64,000 nt of DNA, taken from assembly GCF_910596095.1 (NCBI RefSeq), contig NC_056544.1, forward strand, positions 12,571,155 through 12,635,154, in the 5' to 3' direction. This document shows positions 1 to 12,009 of the stretch, in pieces. The stretch comes from Thunnus maccoyii. Its lineage: Eukaryota; Chordata; Actinopteri; Scombriformes; Scombridae. Made by a program: the position numbers and the translations under genes. Under the pieces are notes generated by a model. That model was given only the letters and a program-made list of their open reading frames with translations. It made no database searches and was not told where the DNA came from. Positions within the stretch are counted from its first letter, which is position 1, and each line of letters begins with the position of its first letter.

Positions 1-3000
1 TGCACTGCATGCAAAATAACACCTAAAAATTGTTTTTGGAAGTTTGATTGAACTTACTTTTCTGAAAACATAGGGTAAGGGTTAGGGTTGTTTCATCTGG
101 TTTGGAGCTACAGTGTTTTGTTATATTCAGTTCTGCTGGCTAACTGCATTAATGCTACACTGTAGCCTGAACACAGGACAGAAGCACATGACACATACAA
201 GATGCATCATTATTAATATAATTCTTGACCTAAAAATAAAAACAATTGTAACTCAAGGTCCACTTATTGGAAAGTAAGTGAGTACATTTACTCCAATACT
301 GTACTTAAAGTCTCCCTCCACTCAAAAATGTGTTTTGCTTATTGTTACTTGACTTGGATGTTTGACCTTTACTGTGCAGAGTTTGACACCAGAAGGCTGT
401 TTCCACATTCATCTGCCAAAGGGGCAAAGTTTCATCTTAAATTTGAGTTTAAGACGTGTACCTGCGAGCATGGTTTGTGACATTACAACTTGTTTGGAAC
501 CAATCATGGTCCAGTATCCAACTTAGGTGAAACATGAAGCCTCCAGTGGATACACACTGACAATAGACTTGTGAAGTGAAGCAGTAGACATCTTGTGTCC
601 AGTAGTAAAACATTTGAAACTTAAAATATTTGCATATTCAAAGAATATAAACTATTCAATATATATTAATTACTCAACTATTTTTATGTCTTAAAACATG
701 TCTGGAGGGGATCCTAAAGTACAATTTCGAGGTACTTGTACTTTTTCTGAGTATTTTCATTTGATGCTACTTTATACCTCTATTTTGCTACATTTCAGAG
801 GGAAGTATAATTTTTACTCCACTGCATTTATTTAACAACAAGAGTCACTTTACTTTTCATATTATGATTTTACATGCAAAATAGACAGCAGTTAGAATGA
901 TCAGTTAAAAGTATCACTTACATGTTAAGGCATCAGTGATAACATTAAAAACATAAAAGTGCCAGGGTGAATAATAAGCACTTTTACCTCTGATAGATGT
1001 ACATTTCGTTGCCAAAACTTCTGTAGTATTATTTAAGTAAAACTGACTGAGGAACTTTAACTCGTAATAGAAAATGTACTGTATATTGTGTGGTATTGTT
1101 ACTTTCACTTAAGTAAATGACCTGAATACTTCTTCCACCACTGCTTACAGCTTTTTCTAGGAACTTTTTTACTCAATGTAGTTGAAAGCTTCAGAAAAAG
1201 CTAATAAGTGGACTTTGTGTTAAGAACACTTTGTCCTCATATGAACAGTATTTTCTGTTTCTCTATCCTGTCTTTGCATCAGTGATATTCTTTAGAGAAC
1301 TACACTCGTGATTTGGAGATGAAGACATCAGGAATGTTGCTCCCTTGCATCAGTGATAGTGTGTGTTTTCAGTACAGTGGTGAACACACCCATGCACAAG
1401 GCCTGGGGAAAGGTGATATAATCAGCTGTAATTCACTAATAATGAAACTCACACATCTTATCTCAGCGTAGCTCTACACTTGTTTTGACTTTTTAGTATC
1501 ACATGCAAGATGCAGCCGAGTCTCTTATATGTGTAAAGTTCATATAGAGCAACACAATCCCCATTGTTTCCAGCTTTGATCTGTCTGCTGATAGGAACAT
1601 GTTCTTCTGTTCTACAGTAACTACATGTTCCTTATCGCTAAGAACTGATTGTGACTGTCTATCCCTCGAACCTACCACTTCCTGGAAATCTCTCACACAG
1701 CCAATGTTTCATTTTTACAACATACTCTGCTTTCAAGTAATACGAGAAAAAAGAAAGGGAAGAAAAACAAGATATGAGGAACGTATTGTTCTGTCCGTCA
1801 CAGGACAATTCATGCATGCTGCCATGACTCTAATGAACAAAAATCCTTGTTTAGATTTGTTGGGGCAGGCCCGGTAACTTTACACCTTGAACAGTCGTTT
1901 GTTATGAAATTAGCTGCTACTACTGCACCTATAGAAAGAAAGAAGATTTAATAGTGGTAGCTGTTTTCCCTCAGTAAAGTAATAGCCTCAAGATGTGACA
2001 ATTCAGACCACACACAATGACAAGTCACAAAGGTGAATCTGACCCTGAACTGCTATTGCTCCAAACAAACACTCACTAAGCACAGTAGATCATGTTTATT
2101 TGAAAAATGCTGACATCAGTGTGGATATGCTACACAGTAGGTGCATCATATGAAGATGAATTGATCTATATTCATTTTTTTAAACAGCAACATAGGAGAA
2201 TTGACAACAATTATGCCAAGTATTGAAATTATGAGCAGTCAAAAGTGTAAGGTTACAAGTTTACATCTTACAAACTCTTACAAACTGCTGACACTGAGCA
2301 TCAAGTGTGAGAACCTTAAAAAAGGGAACCGAGAATTTTCTCACTTATCTTCTCTGATGTCTCTCATACACAAGCCTCAAACACACATTATGAATATAAA
2401 GTGATCAAATGTGAATAATAATAATAAGTTTTTAAACAGCACTGGTGCCTTTAAATGTAGATTATAAATAGCCTTATTATAGAAATGTTTATACATATTG
2501 TTCTGAATTGTTGAACTTCATAGCTAAAATTTCTGCTTTTCACTTAGATTGCAAATGTACTGTAAATCATATTTCAAACACAACGTATACTAGTGCCACA
2601 CACCTGGCACGATATTTGAATTAAAACTATTATTATCGTGGAACGTACCAACATTCAAATTACTACTATTACTTATTCTCCAACAGACAACATTAATTAT
2701 TCACACGTTCCTACATAAATTTATCAAATTAGAATAGATGAACAAAGGTTACCGCAGCGGTCAGAGCTGCATATGAGGTAGAGGTGAAGGAAAGGTGAGG
2801 GTGAGAGGAGACGAGCCAACAGCTGGAATGACACGGTGCACTCATGTGATCGCCTGTGGTTTGGCAGGAAGGACGACTAGACAAAAAAAAAACAACAAAA
2901 AACCGTGCCAACCAGAGAGGCTTTCATACTTCAAAACGAAAGCAATCTCTGAATAATCTCTGGTATTACGGAGCTTTTTTACTGTGTAATACTAGTCAAC

Positions 3001-4180
3001 ATATGCATGCAGTGACTGGACATTTGCAAGTGAACCATGGTTAATAGTAAATACAGTCAAATATCATATAAACTGGCCTTTTATTGGATTCAAAGAACAA
3101 AATTATGAGATTAGGTATTACTGACTTCTAATATATATTTCCTGTTGGCCTTTTTCACGGCAGACATTTTGACTTGTCAAAGCAGAAAAAGCACAGATGT
3201 AACTGATAATAATTAATGACAGTTGCATTCCATGCATGTGAGCCAGATTCAAGGTCCTACAACTGTGCCTGCTCACTCACTGACATGGCTCACTGGAATA
3301 AATAGAATGCAGCCATCACTCATTTTATAATTTACATCTGTGCGTCTTCTGCTTCTACAAGCCAAAATGTCTGCTGTGAAGAAGTGTGACGATGAGCCAG
3401 CACACACAATACCAGGATCCCGAGACCATAGCAGCGAAATGGAATTCGGTCATCATTAATTCAATTATTAACACCTGTGCTTTTCCTACTGTGACACATC
3501 AAAATCTGTTAAAAAGGCTTTTTGCTGTACTGTAGAATACAGTTTTACATATCTCTAAGACAACCTGATCAAGAGAAAATAACAATAGCTTGTGTCCAAC
3601 CACCAAATCCAACAGTATTTGCTGAAATATCTGCTGCATTTTTCTATTGTATCACTACATGTACACCGCTGTGCACATACATGTGCAGTAAGTGTAAAAA
3701 TGAAGCCAACCTATTTATCAGCAAAGCTATAAGTAACACTGCTTTCACTGATTGATGTGCCAAGGGTTCTTGGTTCAAGTGATGTCATGCATGAATATAC
3801 TGCATTTTATGAATTTTTTAATGTCTTAAGCAAAAGAAATACTACATTTGTGATGTAATGTTTGTGGATTTTTGGAACTAGGTTCATTTTATGTCTGCTG
3901 TTTTTTTTTTTACTTAGGTAATGACATTGAAAGATTTGTGTATTTTTAAAAGTTGTCATGTCATGTATCTGTGCGGCAGGCCATCAGTCATTATCCGATG
4001 TCTATCTGTGCAGGCTTGGCAGGTTGCAAGGCAGGAGACATACTGTGACTGTCATAGCCCAAACACATGACTGCTGTCACTGCATACCTGTGGGACACTG
4101 TATGTGTGTGTGCATGAGCGTGTGCGTGTCAAAGGGTCAGGGTATGTATTGCCACCCATAGCAACTGTTGCCATGAGGAT
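1..4180. other. Non-coding, repeat-bearing flank upstream of the GRAMD2-like gene
   Basis: No open frame here has protein-family features or plausible splice partners. The only structure I recognise is the interspersed repeat at about 265-1145, described separately. The remainder is AT-rich single-copy-looking DNA with short homopolymers, such as the T run near 3900. A promoter for the downstream gene begins at about 4.2 kb. Confidence 0.6.
265..1145. mobile_element. Short non-autonomous teleost repeat, apparently with a second element inserted in it
   Basis: The left part (about 285-330) reads as alternating agtacatttactc / actgtactt motifs. Matching text resumes at about 718 with gaggtacttgtacttt and ends at 1145 with cttcttccaccactgc. 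The same end motif closes the related copies at 8.5-8.8 kb and 10.4-10.5 kb. The 330-718 block does not fit this family and looks like a separate insertion. The family assignment rests on comparison within the window and general knowledge of fish repeats. Confidence 0.55.
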
Positions 4181-4219
4181 ACGAAGCTGTGCTGTGGCCT
4201 ATGGCTTTTACACCTGCCT

Positions 4220-4300
4220 TCACTGATTGGTTTAGTTTGAGTTAACACCCCCGCCTCTCATAGCCTATTGGCTGATTTAACAAGCCAGTCCTATAAGGAG
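4220..4300 (+). promoter_or_regulatory. Probable core promoter of the GRAMD2-like gene
   Basis: Two inverted CCAAT boxes (ATTGG at 4226-4230 and 4267-4271) precede a TATA-like CTATAAGG at 4291-4298, about 190 bp before the first ATG. This spacing fits transcription starting near 4320 and a 5' UTR of about 160 nt. It is inferred from motifs only. Confidence 0.4.
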
Positions 4301-4482
4301 GTAGTCCTCACCTTTGTTTCTTACCAGCCTCCTACTTCAGAGTTTTTCACTGGAAAGAAAACCAAAGAATCACGCACAAGCTGTTTCAATGAGTTTCCAA
4401 ACTTGAGAGAACTAAAGAGAGTGTCTTGCACTCCATATATGTAGGTGTGTGCATGTGTTTAAGCTGGAAGTGTTTGTTTTCC

Positions 4483-7400
4483 ATGATGAGTCTGAAGAAC
4501 AGGAGATTCTCACTGGACAGCTCTGTGTGAGTACTTTTCTGTGTTTCCTCCTTCAGGATCCTTTGTCATATTTAGTTGAGATTAGACAGATATCAGTCTC
4601 ACAAACTAGTGTAAACGAGTCATCTTAGCATCAGGTGTGCAGTATATTGTTGTTATGTCACCAGTGTTTGTGGCTGGTGGTTTACAAAAGTGAAACCGTC
4701 CTCCAGAGATCTGATGCTGTTGCCCAGAGACTGCAGACTAACCACAGGTCTAACAGGCTGACAGGTAGCCCAAACAAAAGGAGAGAGTCAATACAGTCGA
4801 TATTCAGAGAGGTTTCTCAAGGACTCTGGAGCTAGTTAACATCTGCTTTCACATAAAGGAACTATTCAAACTGATAGATATTCGATTTCATGCACAAACA
4901 AATAGCAGTAGCATATTCACTCCTTTTTTACTTATTTACTCTTCAGTCAACAGTGCTGCTGACAGATAAAAAGATTGCCTTGTTGATGCTTTATGTAACA
5001 AATCCTGTGCGTCTGTGAATGGTCTACATTCATCTCTGTGAGAAATAAGATTTCACCCGATGAGAACAATGAAAATGAAGATAATGAAGTGTTTACCATC
5101 AGCAACCAGGAGATGTTTTGATCCACTCTCTGAACATTGAAATCTTGTTCCCACCGGGGAGAAAGTACATTAAGTATTTGTAAGATTTCTTTACTTAATA
5201 TTGTTCTATTTCTGTCCCACCTGTGTGTGTTTTTTAAAAGCGGACTCATTAGTGTTGATCAGTCTGACATTTATCTCCTGCTCTCTCGGGACTCTCTCCT
5301 GCAGTCTGGAAGGAGCTGGAGTCCTCAGCACTCGCAGAAGCAGCAACATCAAGTTCAGTAAGAAATCTAATCTTGATGATGCCCGACTGGAGATCCAGGA
5401 GCTAAATCAAAGCATCAACACTAACATGTCCCTCAGGTAGACTCTGCTTTCAACAATTGAAAATTTAAACTCGTGCCCAGGCGTAGTCCTGATCAAATCC
5501 TTATCTTTGTTAGCATTTGACCTCTTTTTGTGTCTCCAGGGAGCAGACCATAGCAGAGGAAAACCTCGACCGAACAGATGGGCTCATTACAAGTAATGTA
5601 AGTCTGATTTGCATCATCCTGCTCCCTACTGTTCCCTGTGACATACAGCACATATTTTATCACATTTTCTTAGCTTTGCAGCACAGGTACAATCACAATC
5701 TTTTAATTCAGATGGCAAACACCAAACTTGCTTCTTGTGTATTCAAAAAAATCCAAGATACTATATGTCACACAGTTGTGTATCAAATCAAATAAACGTT
5801 TACATATTTTTGTCCCACAGAGCTTCCTGAAGTACAATAAAACTTTCCACAAACTGTTTCAAGAGATTCCTGAAGGGGAGAACCTGACACATAGTGAGTT
5901 GAGCTGAGTTTGAGAGTGTGTTACTTATTCGTTGATATTGATTATGGAGATCACGTCACACTGTGTCCTTTTTACCGTTTGCCACTAATGTTTTTGCTGG
6001 CCTCTGCTGTCTGATTAAGTGCTGCCTGCTACTTTGTTTGCCAAACGGTCCGCAGTGAATAAGGAGCTGAAACACTTTAGTAAATGATTCAGCAGGCATG
6101 CCACTGTTGTCTAGGTGACACTGAAGGGCTTTTTTTCTATAATACTTGCCACTTGTTACACTGTGTGTGTGTGTGTGTGTGTGTGCGTCTCCATTGTAGC
6201 TTTCACCTGTGCCTTGCAGAAGGAGGTGCTGTATCACGGAAAACTCTTTGTTTCAGAGAACTATGCATGTTTCTACTCATCTGTGCTGCTCAAAGACACC
6301 AAGGTAACACTGTCAGTTGCACTACACTGAAGCTTAATCTGCACTGGGGAAATAATTTAACACTGAAATGTCGCAACAGCAGTGTCACTTTGAATATTAC
6401 AATCACAATTCAGGCTATTTAAATATGTTTTAAATTTCAGGTAACATTGATAAAACAGCTTTTTGCACTCACATGCCCCAAACGTTGTTAAGGTGTAGTC
6501 AATGTTAACATTACCTATCATGGGAATAAAAAAAATAGCACAAGCTTGTTCTTTACCTTAGTCATGTGTGTTTCAGGTCATATTGAAAAATATTGGACCA
6601 CTTGCAATATGACTGTAATATGACTATAATGTGACTGTAATGTCCTCTTTAAAGCTGTGACAGTAACAAAAGTATTTTCTCAAAAACTGTAGGTGTTGAT
6701 CCCCGTGTCCAGCGTCCAGGATGTGAAGAAACAAAACTCGGCCTTGTCCATGTTGTCAATACAAACTGTTGATGGAGAGAAGGTCAGACTACACACTTTC
6801 AAAATATATTTTAGTGCGTTAAACTTTTACCAAACACTCAATTTGTTGTCCTTTATTGTCTTTGTTCTGTAATTTTGCTTCCCTTTGTAGAGCACTTTTT
6901 GTCATATGTTGTACAAACCATAAAGCCCTCTGAGACAAATTTTATGATTTGACAGCTATGACAGGTAATACAGTATAATCATGCAATTAAAGGATTGCTG
7001 GATTGCGAAAAAAAAGTAAAATCTCATCATTGTCAAGTTCTCAAAAAAAGCTTTGATCATCTCACCGAATTAGCTATTTTTAAACGTATTTATGAATATC
7101 TGCATAATGCGGCTCCTGAGGTGCAAAGTGACATACTGAAACCTCTCAAGGGTTTGTGTCTCCGTAACATGACATATATCTATTGGGAATAGTAATCATA
7201 AAACCTCCTTTCAACAGATGTTTTTCTCTGTTGTTGAACTCCTTACCCACCGAACTCAAAATAGATCCTTATTGGCATCATTTTAAGCTCAGACTGAAAT
7301 AGTTTTTAAAGAGGGATCAAATATGAATGATAATGTGCATTTATGATATTTTTCTTGTGTTACTATTGCTCTGTGTTGCTTTGTATATGTATTATTATAA

Positions 7401-10400
7401 GTAGTAGTCATAGAAATAGTAGAAGTAGTAAAGTATTTATAAGTTAAGAAATCAGTTAATAATAACAACCATTAATTCAGCCAAATCAATAACAGGAAAG
7501 AAGTGAAACTGACAACTGCCAAGATTTCAAATTAACTTCCTTGAAAACTGTTTCTTTTGTTCCAAGGATTAACCTTTTCTCCTTCTTCTTTCCTCCTTTT
7601 TCTCTCTCAGTACTCGTTTGTGTCTTTGAGGAACCGAGAGATGTGTTACAAAGTCCTCGAAAGTCTCCGCTCACACACACAGGTACAGCGTAGGTGCTCT
7701 GCTAATCTGTGAGCATGTGCAGTACAGACATCATTTCTTAAAGAATTTTTCAGTCATGTCCCTCTCTTACACAGGAGGAGAGTGCCAACAGCAGCCCTCG
7801 TGCCTCTTCTGGAGAGAATGAAGCTGATCACGATGTGGTAGGTTTGCTGTTCATCATCCTCAAACAAAGCAGGAATTGCAGCGTTCTTGTTATAGATGAG
7901 TGAACATGACGTGTATAATGCAATGAATGATGACAAAGAATTGAACCTTCAGCATCCCTGTCCTTGTGTAATCTACAGCTCTCCAGTTATTCCAGTTTGG
8001 AGGACAGTGGAGATCGAAATCCGAGCAGACAGAACAGCATTGAGCTTGACAACAATTTTCCACAGCTGTCCAGCGAAGGTGAGAGAAATTCCATAAAAAC
8101 AGCATAAGAAAAGAAACATAGAAAAGTGCAATACTGAGATCTTTCTTGCTGAACTGAAATATCTTAGCAGTACCACCAAATGTAACAAAAACTGAATATA
8201 TTTGCGTCTTTTCAGCTCCCACAAGATGCGATTCCACTCGTCTAAGCAGCTCTACAGATGAAGACAACAGTGGTATGTGTAAGGGCTCGCAATAAACAGA
8301 CACGTACGCTTAATATCTACTTGAGTTAACCATAACACACAGGGGGAAGTGTCATTATAAAATAAAGGGCTTTTTCTCTCAATCAGGTGTATCATGGATT
8401 TGGGGGATACTTGAGGGGGTTGCACCGTTCTTCTCTCTCCAAGGAACGAGCAATCTCAGTGTCCTCTTCCACATCTACGTGATACTGTGAGTATTTCTCA
8501 CAGCGAATGCTCCATCGGCAGTGGTTTGATGTAACTAAGTACATTTACTCAAGTACAATTTTGAGGTACTCAATGTAATATAAAGTCTCATTTTAAATGT
8601 AAAATTAACTACCGGGAATGCATCAGTAATAATAATGCAGTACTACCATATAAAGACTTGCAGGGGTCATTTTGGTGCAGAATGAGTAGTGTTACATTTG
8701 ATACTTTAAGTATATTTAGCTGATACAACCTCTGTACTTTTATTTAAATAAGATTTTGGATTCAGGATTTCCTGTTTTTAGATTGTGGTATTGCTAATTA
8801 AGAATCTGAAAGCTTCTTCCACCACTATCTGTCTCTCTGCTGCTTGACACACAGCATTTTACCAATACTGTTTTGGAAATATGTTAACATAAAAAAGGTT
8901 CCAATAAGACCTTATAGGAATTTAGACGCATGTTAAAACAGACCATGAGGACTTTTTGGGAGTAATAATAGGCTGTAAAAACTGCTTTGTGGAGATTTTT
9001 TTGCACATCTCATGTAGGACATTTTGGTATGTTGACTTTCTGGATTGGCTTGGAGGAAAGGAAAATGATCTAATCCTCAAGATGTGCTTGAACTCGGTTA
9101 TATAAATGTTATCACAATGTTCACTCAGGCTTCATGTTGATATAATTTACTGATATGTTATTGTTAGCACTGTACGGTATGTACCTACCCATTTTAGAGT
9201 GATTCTGAAACTTAATTCTTTCTAAACAATGCACTTTCACCTTGTGAGTGACAGTGTCAGATTATATGTATGATTGCATTAAGGACAATACTGTGTGTTT
9301 GTAGAATGGTGTTGCTCCTGTTGGTGTCTGGGTACATTGGGCTGAAGATCATCGCACTGGAGGAGCAGCTGAACTCTTTGGGAGCCCTGACTGAGATGTC
9401 CTTACAGCACAGAGAGTGAGTACACACATACACATAGAAAAAGAAAGCCTGTCAAGAGGAAAAACTATCAAGGCATAGAAGGAAGTCAATTGGGGACAGG
9501 CAGGAGAAAGGGTGAGATGGCTCAAACCGGTTTTGTAGACTTTTAAAACCATTACTTGCAGATGAGATAAGACATGAACAGAGTAGTTCTACTGGTTCAC
9601 GACAGCAATGTGGACAAAAGATAACTGATCACATTCCACCAAAGTCACACCCACCAGGAAGTTTGATTATAATAATTCTGCATGTTCATGATTATGCTGG
9701 GCACCCATTTTTACAACAGTGCCACTTCTGTTCCAATTGCTCCAATTGTTATAGGTTAAACTACCCTGTAGTATATAAGTAGTTAACAGGTTCACAATTT
9801 CTCAAGTCTGTCTTAAAACAACAGTCAGGTGCCCTTATGAACACTGAAATAGGTTTTTGTCTCTGTAAACATCCCTCCTGTTCATACTGGACATAAACAG
9901 ATCTCTTCCTTATATGCTTTCAATGTAAGTGAACTGTATAAGTTAGTCAAACCAAACCAAACCAAACAAACTTCCAGAGTATAAACTCCCTCTTTGTGTT
10001 TCCCTGGACAGTGTTTACCTGTTGAGCTGTGATGGAAATATAATAACAAAAAGGGGGAATTAGGCACTGAAACAACTAACTTTGAAAGATATCTACTTGA
10101 TTTGACTCATTTGGATGGCTGAAGCTTCATATTAGCTCCAGATAAACTTTTAAATACATTTTTGCACAGAAGGAGGACTGTGGATTTTGTCCCTCATCAC
10201 TTACATTGAAAGCATATAAGGAAAAGATCTGTTTATGTCCAGTATGAACAGGAGGAATGATTACAGCAAGAAAAAAACTATTTCATTGTTCATTTTGGCT
10301 CCGGGCTGAGAAATTGTGAACCTATCCTTTAACTCCACCTCAAATAACAATCTGACCTTGAGTCAGTCTACCTAATGAGTACTTTTACTTTTGACACTAT

Positions 10401-10570
10401 AAGCACATTTTGTTGATATTACTTTTACTAAATATACTGCAATTTTGAATGCAGGACTTTTACTTGTATATTTTATAATTGTAACATTGCTTTTGGATCT
10501 GAGTACTTCCTCCACCACTGTGTTTAACTCATATTGTTTTTTCCTCTTTTGTAGTTATCAAGAAACGTAG
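4483..10570 (+). CDS. GRAM domain-containing protein 2 family (GRAMD2A/GRAMD2B-like), 13 coding exons
   Basis: Coding exons are 4483-4526, 5305-5436, 5540-5597, 5821-5893, 6200-6303, 6693-6782, 7611-7682, 7775-7837, 7979-8078, 8216-8272, 8387-8486, 9305-9415 and 10555-10570. All have GT-AG borders and join into one 339-residue frame. A second ATG at 4486 is equally usable. The GRAM domain spans about residues 86-190 and begins with the family signature FHKLF, followed by FTCALQKEVLYHGKLFVSEN. A Ser/Asn-rich linker follows (192-265), then a single C-terminal membrane segment (about 288-311) and a short LEEQL coiled-coil tail. GRAMD2 proteins are ER tail-anchored and bind plasma-membrane phosphoinositides at ER-PM contact sites; here that role is inferred from family. 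The last coding exon holds only the final residues and the stop. The 2A/2B orthology is unclear, so no symbol is given. Introns 6, 11 and 12 carry repeat insertions. Confidence 0.9.
6160..6187. repeat. (TG)n microsatellite in intron 4 of the GRAMD2-like gene
   Basis: An uninterrupted TG run ends about 12 bp before the acceptor of exon 5 (AG at 6198-6199). Confidence 0.9.
6880..7330 (+). mobile_element. Decayed LINE 3' end in intron 6 of the GRAMD2-like gene
   Basis: Broken + strand translation resembles the C-terminus of a non-LTR reverse transcriptase ORF2. A segment reading FDHLTELAIFKRIYEYLHNA lies at about 7050-7110. After frame changes a segment reading NSLPTELKIDPYWHHFKLRLK is recovered at about 7240-7300. 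It is a dead, fragmentary copy. Confidence 0.5.
8522..8830. mobile_element. Short non-autonomous repeat in intron 11 of the GRAMD2-like gene
   Basis: It starts with cagtggtttgatgtaac, runs into agtacatttactcaagtac, and closes with cttcttccaccactat. The two ends form a short imperfect inverted repeat. It belongs to the same family as the copies at 265-1145 and 10370-10525. Confidence 0.6.
9789..10335. mobile_element. Long palindromic MITE in intron 12 of the GRAMD2-like gene
   Basis: The left end GGTTCACAATTTCTCA (from 9789) is matched in reverse complement by TGAGAAATTGTGAACC at the right (about 10307-10322). The complementarity continues inward: the block at about 9875-9930 (cctgttcatactggac...) is the reverse complement of the block at about 10200-10255. 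The interior is non-coding. It is the same family as the nested element at 54.8-55.7 kb. Confidence 0.8.
10370..10525. mobile_element. Partial copy of the 'cttcytccaccactg' repeat
   Basis: It contains gagtacttttacttttgac and closes with gagtacttcctccaccactg. The truncated copy lies about 30 bp upstream of the last GRAMD2-like exon. Confidence 0.5.
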
Positions 10571-11345
10571 CCGGTGGCGGAGACTGCGACAAACAAATCC
10601 TTCCAGGAACTCATGCAGTGTGCCTCTCAATTAAGATCCTGCTGCACTCTGATCCCCAGATCTAGACAGTCTCTCAAAAAGCATCTTAGCACTGAGACTC
10701 CATTTGACATATAGTGCAGTACATCTTTCAAGGAAAATTCCTATCCCCTCACAGTATAAATTATACTCCCGTGTTAGTGCCATGTTCTACAGGATGCAGG
10801 TCAGCAATAAGATGCTTTTGGGATGTTTGAACCTGGCCACACGTGGTGAACTACATGGATGACTGACTTTGTTGGCAGAGAGGCGCAAGGACAATATTTC
10901 TGTAAGTAGTCCACTAATTCTCTGCTGACAGATCAAAAACTGAAGGAAGGCTCCCCTGCACTGAGCCATATGGAGGCAGCCTGCTGGAGTCATGTGCATT
11001 TCCTGGCCAGTGAACAGCTGAGCTCAGCTAGCAGAGGTTGCTGGGAGTCTTGCGGCCATCGTTTTGTTGGATCAGACACAACCCGCAACAATGAAACACA
11101 CTGGAGTCAATCTCAGCAAGAAGATAAAGGAAGCACTTTGTTATTTCCTGATTTTGAATAATTTGTGTGTTATGAATTTGAGAGTCCAAACTGTGGAAAT
11201 GAACTGCTGGGATCTAGTAACGAGACTGTTAGTGACAGTAGTCAGCCAGCAGAGGGCAGTCACTCCCATTAAACTCCACTGATGAGGCACCAAGGCAGGA
11301 CTTGGTTCACTTGCACTTCAATAAATTCAGGCACTAAACCTTCTT
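10571..11345 (+). other. 3' UTR of the GRAMD2-like gene
   Basis: It follows the TAG at 10568-10570 and ends near two poly(A) signals (AATAAA at 11320-11325 and 11366-11371). No other coding signal is visible. Confidence 0.6.
11320..11325 (+). terminator. Poly(A) signal of the GRAMD2-like gene
   Basis: AATAAA lies 750 bp after the stop codon on the coding strand. A second copy at 11366-11371 may be an alternative. Confidence 0.55.
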
Positions 11346-12009
11346 CAAAATACAAATAGTACTTAAATAAATATTGGGGAATTTGTTACATTCAGGATTC
11401 ATTTTAAAAATTTGAACAAAGGATTTCCATAACTTTAAACCAATTTTCATGAAATGTCATCTGTGAATTCTGTGTACTGTATACCTAAAAAGCATGTATT
11501 ATACAGTGTGTGGCATCAAAATACTTGACATGATACTTTACTGATCGTGTCTGTTCTACCACTGCATGGATTTAAAAAAATTACTGTAGGTCATGTTTAA
11601 AACTGATCTTCATCAATTCATTAAAATATCTGACACTATTTTCCGAGACTGTTCTGAAACCTTTTTTGTCTTGTATTATTTTTCTTTTTTTGGAAAATGA
11701 CGTTTCCAAATTCCATGACTTCTCCAGGTTTTCCATGCCTGTATGAACCCTGAATATTAACTGCTTTGATTCCAGCCAATCTTGGAGGAGAGACTTTAAA
11801 GGATCTTTCATGTTATTATCATCCAAAACCCAATCTTAGAGACTCATGTTTCAACCAGATGCTAACTGTTTAATTTATGTACATAAAAACATATGTTTTT
11901 GTATCACTGACTACCAGATCTTGTGCACAATCTTATTAACTTATGCACCTTACAAAAATACAATGATTGTTTAAAAATCAATATTATCAGTTTCTTGTTT
12001 TTGTACATA

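Noticed and set aside
7890..8303. 137-codon frame on the - strand
   Set aside because: It is antisense to exons 9 and 10 of the GRAMD2-like gene, which are firmly placed.
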